From NCBI GenBank assembly GCA_035638255.1, contig DASRAJ010000029.1:83740-147739 (forward strand): a stretch of DNA of 64,000 nucleotides, given 5' to 3'. Origin of the DNA: DASRAJ01 sp035638255 (GTDB taxonomy: Bacteria; Bacteroidota; Bacteroidia; Chitinophagales; UBA10324). Of the stretch, positions 61,921 to 64,000 are shown piece by piece; positions within the stretch are counted from its first letter, which is position 1; every line of letters begins with the position of its first letter. The translations under genes and the position numbers were made by a program. The notes under the pieces were generated by a model. It did not search any database, had not been told where the DNA came from, and saw only the letters and a list, made by a program, of their open reading frames with translations.

Positions 61921-64000
61921 ATGGTGAAGATGAAGTACTGCAAAGTTATTTTATTCCTTCTTGCTATCGGTGTACAGAGAATTTTTGCTCAGGGACAAAC
62001 GCCTGACCAATTATTCGGGCAGAATCGTGTACAATACAAAGGCTTTGATTGGTCATTCTACCAAACCGATCGCTTTGCAGTCTATTTCTATCTCGGTGGG
62101 CAGGATATTGGCAAGTTCACTATTGTAGATGCGGAAAAGGAGATAGCCGATCTTGAAGAGAAGCTCGAGTACAAAATGAATGACCGCATTGAAATTCTTG
62201 TGTACAACAATCTCGACGATCTCAAGCAATCGAACATCGGTTACGGAGTGGACTTGAATAATACGGGGGGGCTTACCAAGATTATCGGCAACAAGATGTT
62301 CATCTACTTCGATGGCAATCACGTGCACCTGCGCGAGCAAATTCGTGAAGGCATTGCAGGTATTTTTCTGCAGAACATGATGTTCGGCGGAAGCATCGGC
62401 GAGGCAGTACAAAATGCCGTACTGCTGAAGTTGCCGCTATGGTTCAAGGATGGATTGACTTCGTACATGAGTGAAAGCTGGAGCACCGAGGATGACAATG
62501 AACTTCGTGATGGAATCCTCAGCGGCAAATACAAGAAACTGAATAAGCTCACCGGAGAAGATGCGCGATTTGCCGGCCACGCAGTGTGGCATTATATCGC
62601 GCTGAAGTATGGTGCGCCGGCACTCCCCAACCTGCTTTACCTCATCCGCATCAACCGCAGCATGGAAAGCGGTTTCAATTTTGTCTTTGGAAAAACCGTG
62701 AAAAATTTTCTTGCCGAATGGAATAGTTATTACAGGAACGAATTTTCGGAAGATGATAAGCAACGGCAGCTTCCGGATGATCGCGACCTGGTGAAAATTA
62801 AGCAGCACTCACCTCAGGCCCTTTATGAAGTACGTGTCAACACGGACGCTTCTGCACTCGCCTTTGTGAAAAATAATTTAGGCAAGTACAAAGTATGTTA
62901 CATGAATCTCGATAACGGAAAAAAGAAAACGCTGATGCGGGGCGGATTCAAAAACATCACACAGCCGATTGACTATGCTCAGCCACAGCTTGCTTTTTCT
63001 CCTTCGGGAAAAGAGCTTTCGATAGCATACACGAAGAGAAATAAAATACGCCTGCTCACCTACAATCTTGAAGATCATTCGAAAGAAAAGCGAAACATCC
63101 TCAGCTTCCAGAAAATTTTTTCTATCAGCTACACTGACGGGAATACGCTGGTGCTGTCAGCAGAAAACAAAGGACATTCAGATATTTATCTCTTCAATAT
63201 TCGTTCATCCAAACTCGAGCAGATCACCAACGATTATTTTGATGACCTGAACCCGCAATACATCAAGCTTCCTTCAAGGCAGGGAATTTTGTTTGTATCG
63301 AACAGAACTTCTGACACGCTGCGAACGCTGCCAACAGACACTACGCGACCAATCGGCAACTACAATTTATTCTTCTACAACATGAAGAAGAAAACAAAAT
63401 CAGTACTGCAGGTTACGAGGACCTCTTTCGCGAATGAAAATTTTCCATCCGGTTACAATCATGATTATTTTTCTTTCATCACCGATAATAACGGAATCGC
63501 CAACCGAAACACCGGGTACATTGATAGCCTGTTCGATCATTATGACCGATACTTTTTCTTCCAGGATTCAACCGTTGTAAATCCGAAGTACAACATTGAC
63601 TCGATGATTACAGCCGATCATCTTGCACTTGATTCAGCGTCAAAGATTCCCGTTTACCGCGACACGGCAATTGTTCTTCCGCTTATAAATTATTCGCGGT
63701 CGGTGCTGGAGCAGGATGCAGCGTTGCGTGCAGGAAAAATTGCGCAGTTAATGTTGCACAATGGCAAGTTTGAAATCTCCGTGATCAAGGCATCGCAGGA
63801 CAGTGATCATGCTGAGTTGAAGGAGCCTCCGTTGACAGACTATGCAAAGAGTGTTTTTGCGAAGCTGCAGCCATCTGCAACGATCAATACGGAGCCGGAG
63901 AAAAATTATTTGCAGCCCGCCACGGTACAGCATGACACCACACGTGCTGATACGGCGCACACAGAAAACTATTTTTTCCAGAGTGATTTTTCATTCAACA
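61921..64000 (+). CDS. Secreted protein with TolB-like propeller (partial, runs off edge)
   Basis: It starts at an ATG at 61921 with MVKMKYCKVILFLLAIGVQRIFAQG, a signal peptide ending near AQG. A gluzincin-like or helical region follows, QIREGIAGIFLQNMMFGG...LPLWFKDGLTSYMSE (no zinc HExxH; the aligned position reads REGIAG). Later come WD40/TolB-type strands such as PQLAFSPSGKELSIAYTKRNKIRLLTYNLE and NPQYIKLPSRQGILFVSNRT. The frame stays open to the window end, so at least 693 residues are present. The function is unknown. Confidence 0.7.
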   Translation, partial: MVKMKYCKVILFLLAIGVQRIFAQGQTPDQLFGQNRVQYKGFDWSFYQTDRFAVYFYLGGQDIGKFTIVDAEKEIADLEEKLEYKMNDRIEILVYNNLDDLKQSNIGYGVDLNNTGGLTKIIGNKMFIYFDGNHVHLREQIREGIAGIFLQNMMFGGSIGEAVQNAVLLKLPLWFKDGLTSYMSESWSTEDDNELRDGILSGKYKKLNKLTGEDARFAGHAVWHYIALKYGAPALPNLLYLIRINRSMESGFNFVFGKTVKNFLAEWNSYYRNEFSEDDKQRQLPDDRDLVKIKQHSPQALYEVRVNTDASALAFVKNNLGKYKVCYMNLDNGKKKTLMRGGFKNITQPIDYAQPQLAFSPSGKELSIAYTKRNKIRLLTYNLEDHSKEKRNILSFQKIFSISYTDGNTLVLSAENKGHSDIYLFNIRSSKLEQITNDYFDDLNPQYIKLPSRQGILFVSNRTSDTLRTLPTDTTRPIGNYNLFFYNMKKKTKSVLQVTRTSFANENFPSGYNHDYFSFITDNNGIANRNTGYIDSLFDHYDRYFFFQDSTVVNPKYNIDSMITADHLALDSASKIPVYRDTAIVLPLINYSRSVLEQDAALRAGKIAQLMLHNGKFEISVIKASQDSDHAELKEPPLTDYAKSVFAKLQPSATINTEPEKNYLQPATVQHDTTRADTAHTENYFFQSDFSFN

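Noticed and set aside
1..64000. CRISPR array, tRNA, rRNA or tmRNA
   Set aside because: No regularly spaced direct repeats and no cloverleaf or rRNA-like conserved segments were seen on either strand.

Overview
The window looks like a chromosomal segment of a Bacteroidota bacterium, probably from the Chitinophagia/Sphingobacteriia side. The evidence is two secreted proteins with type IX secretion C-terminal domains, a DUF5606 protein, a Bacteroidota-style housekeeping block (rlmN, dnaN, rpsT, ftsH, rsfS, birA) and moderate-to-low GC. It divides into a conserved right third (about 43.1-64 kb) and an accessory left two thirds (1-43.1 kb). I see no tRNA, rRNA or CRISPR array.

Region 1 (1-12.1 kb) is AT-rich and defence-like. 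A small ribbon-helix-helix protein is divergent from a tight six-gene operon: NurA-like nuclease, HerA-like ATPase, DUF3696/AAA ATPase, an unrecognised protein, an HSP90-like GHKL ATPase and a radical SAM enzyme. Opposite it lie a DUF3223 protein, an LA2681-type HEPN ribonuclease and a four-helix membrane protein. A gene-free, hairpin-rich kilobase follows (12.1-13.2 kb). Region 2 (13.2-17.8 kb) is a set of small YciI, SRPBCC (three tandem copies), VOC and NTF2-like genes, facing a GlxA-type AraC regulator.

Region 3 (about 18.0-43.1 kb) reads as a mobile element. Its backbone holds a PolB-like 3'-5' exonuclease, ArdC, a short N6-methylase-like protein, a PLD nuclease, a degenerate RuvC-like protein, an XRE regulator, a LexA-like repressor, a large serine recombinase and two VirD4-like ATPases. 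Three cargo blocks sit in this backbone. The first is a graspetide (ester/amide-crosslinked peptide) cluster with a membrane protein (20.0-22.0 kb). The second is a TIR plus caspase module resembling type IV Thoeris, with DUF3892 and a papain-like protein (25.5-28.3 kb). The third is a complete SsuABC-type transporter with duplicated permeases, co-transcribed with two large unrecognised proteins (32.3-39.0 kb). A second copy of the exonuclease gene is cut off at about 43.07 kb, just beside rlmN. This suggests the element entered that gene and brought a replacement. Three copies of a dyad, TTGCTAC-NN-GTAGCAA, lie upstream of backbone genes and look like a shared operator.

Region 4 (43.1-64 kb) is ordinary chromosome: rlmN, a VapBC-type and a HigBA-type toxin-antitoxin pair, an APC permease, dnaN, DUF5606, rpsT, an ftsH-LUD-lpxH operon, rsfS (frame-interrupted), birA, a TMTC-like TPR membrane protein, two T9SS beta-propeller paralogues, an MBL hydrolase and a secreted protein that runs off the right edge.

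The best candidates for undescribed biology are the six-gene NurA/HerA/GHKL/radical SAM operon, the ABC-transporter operon with its two unknown proteins, and the graspetide cluster coupled to a membrane protein. All functional statements rest on reading motifs by eye; no database search was run.
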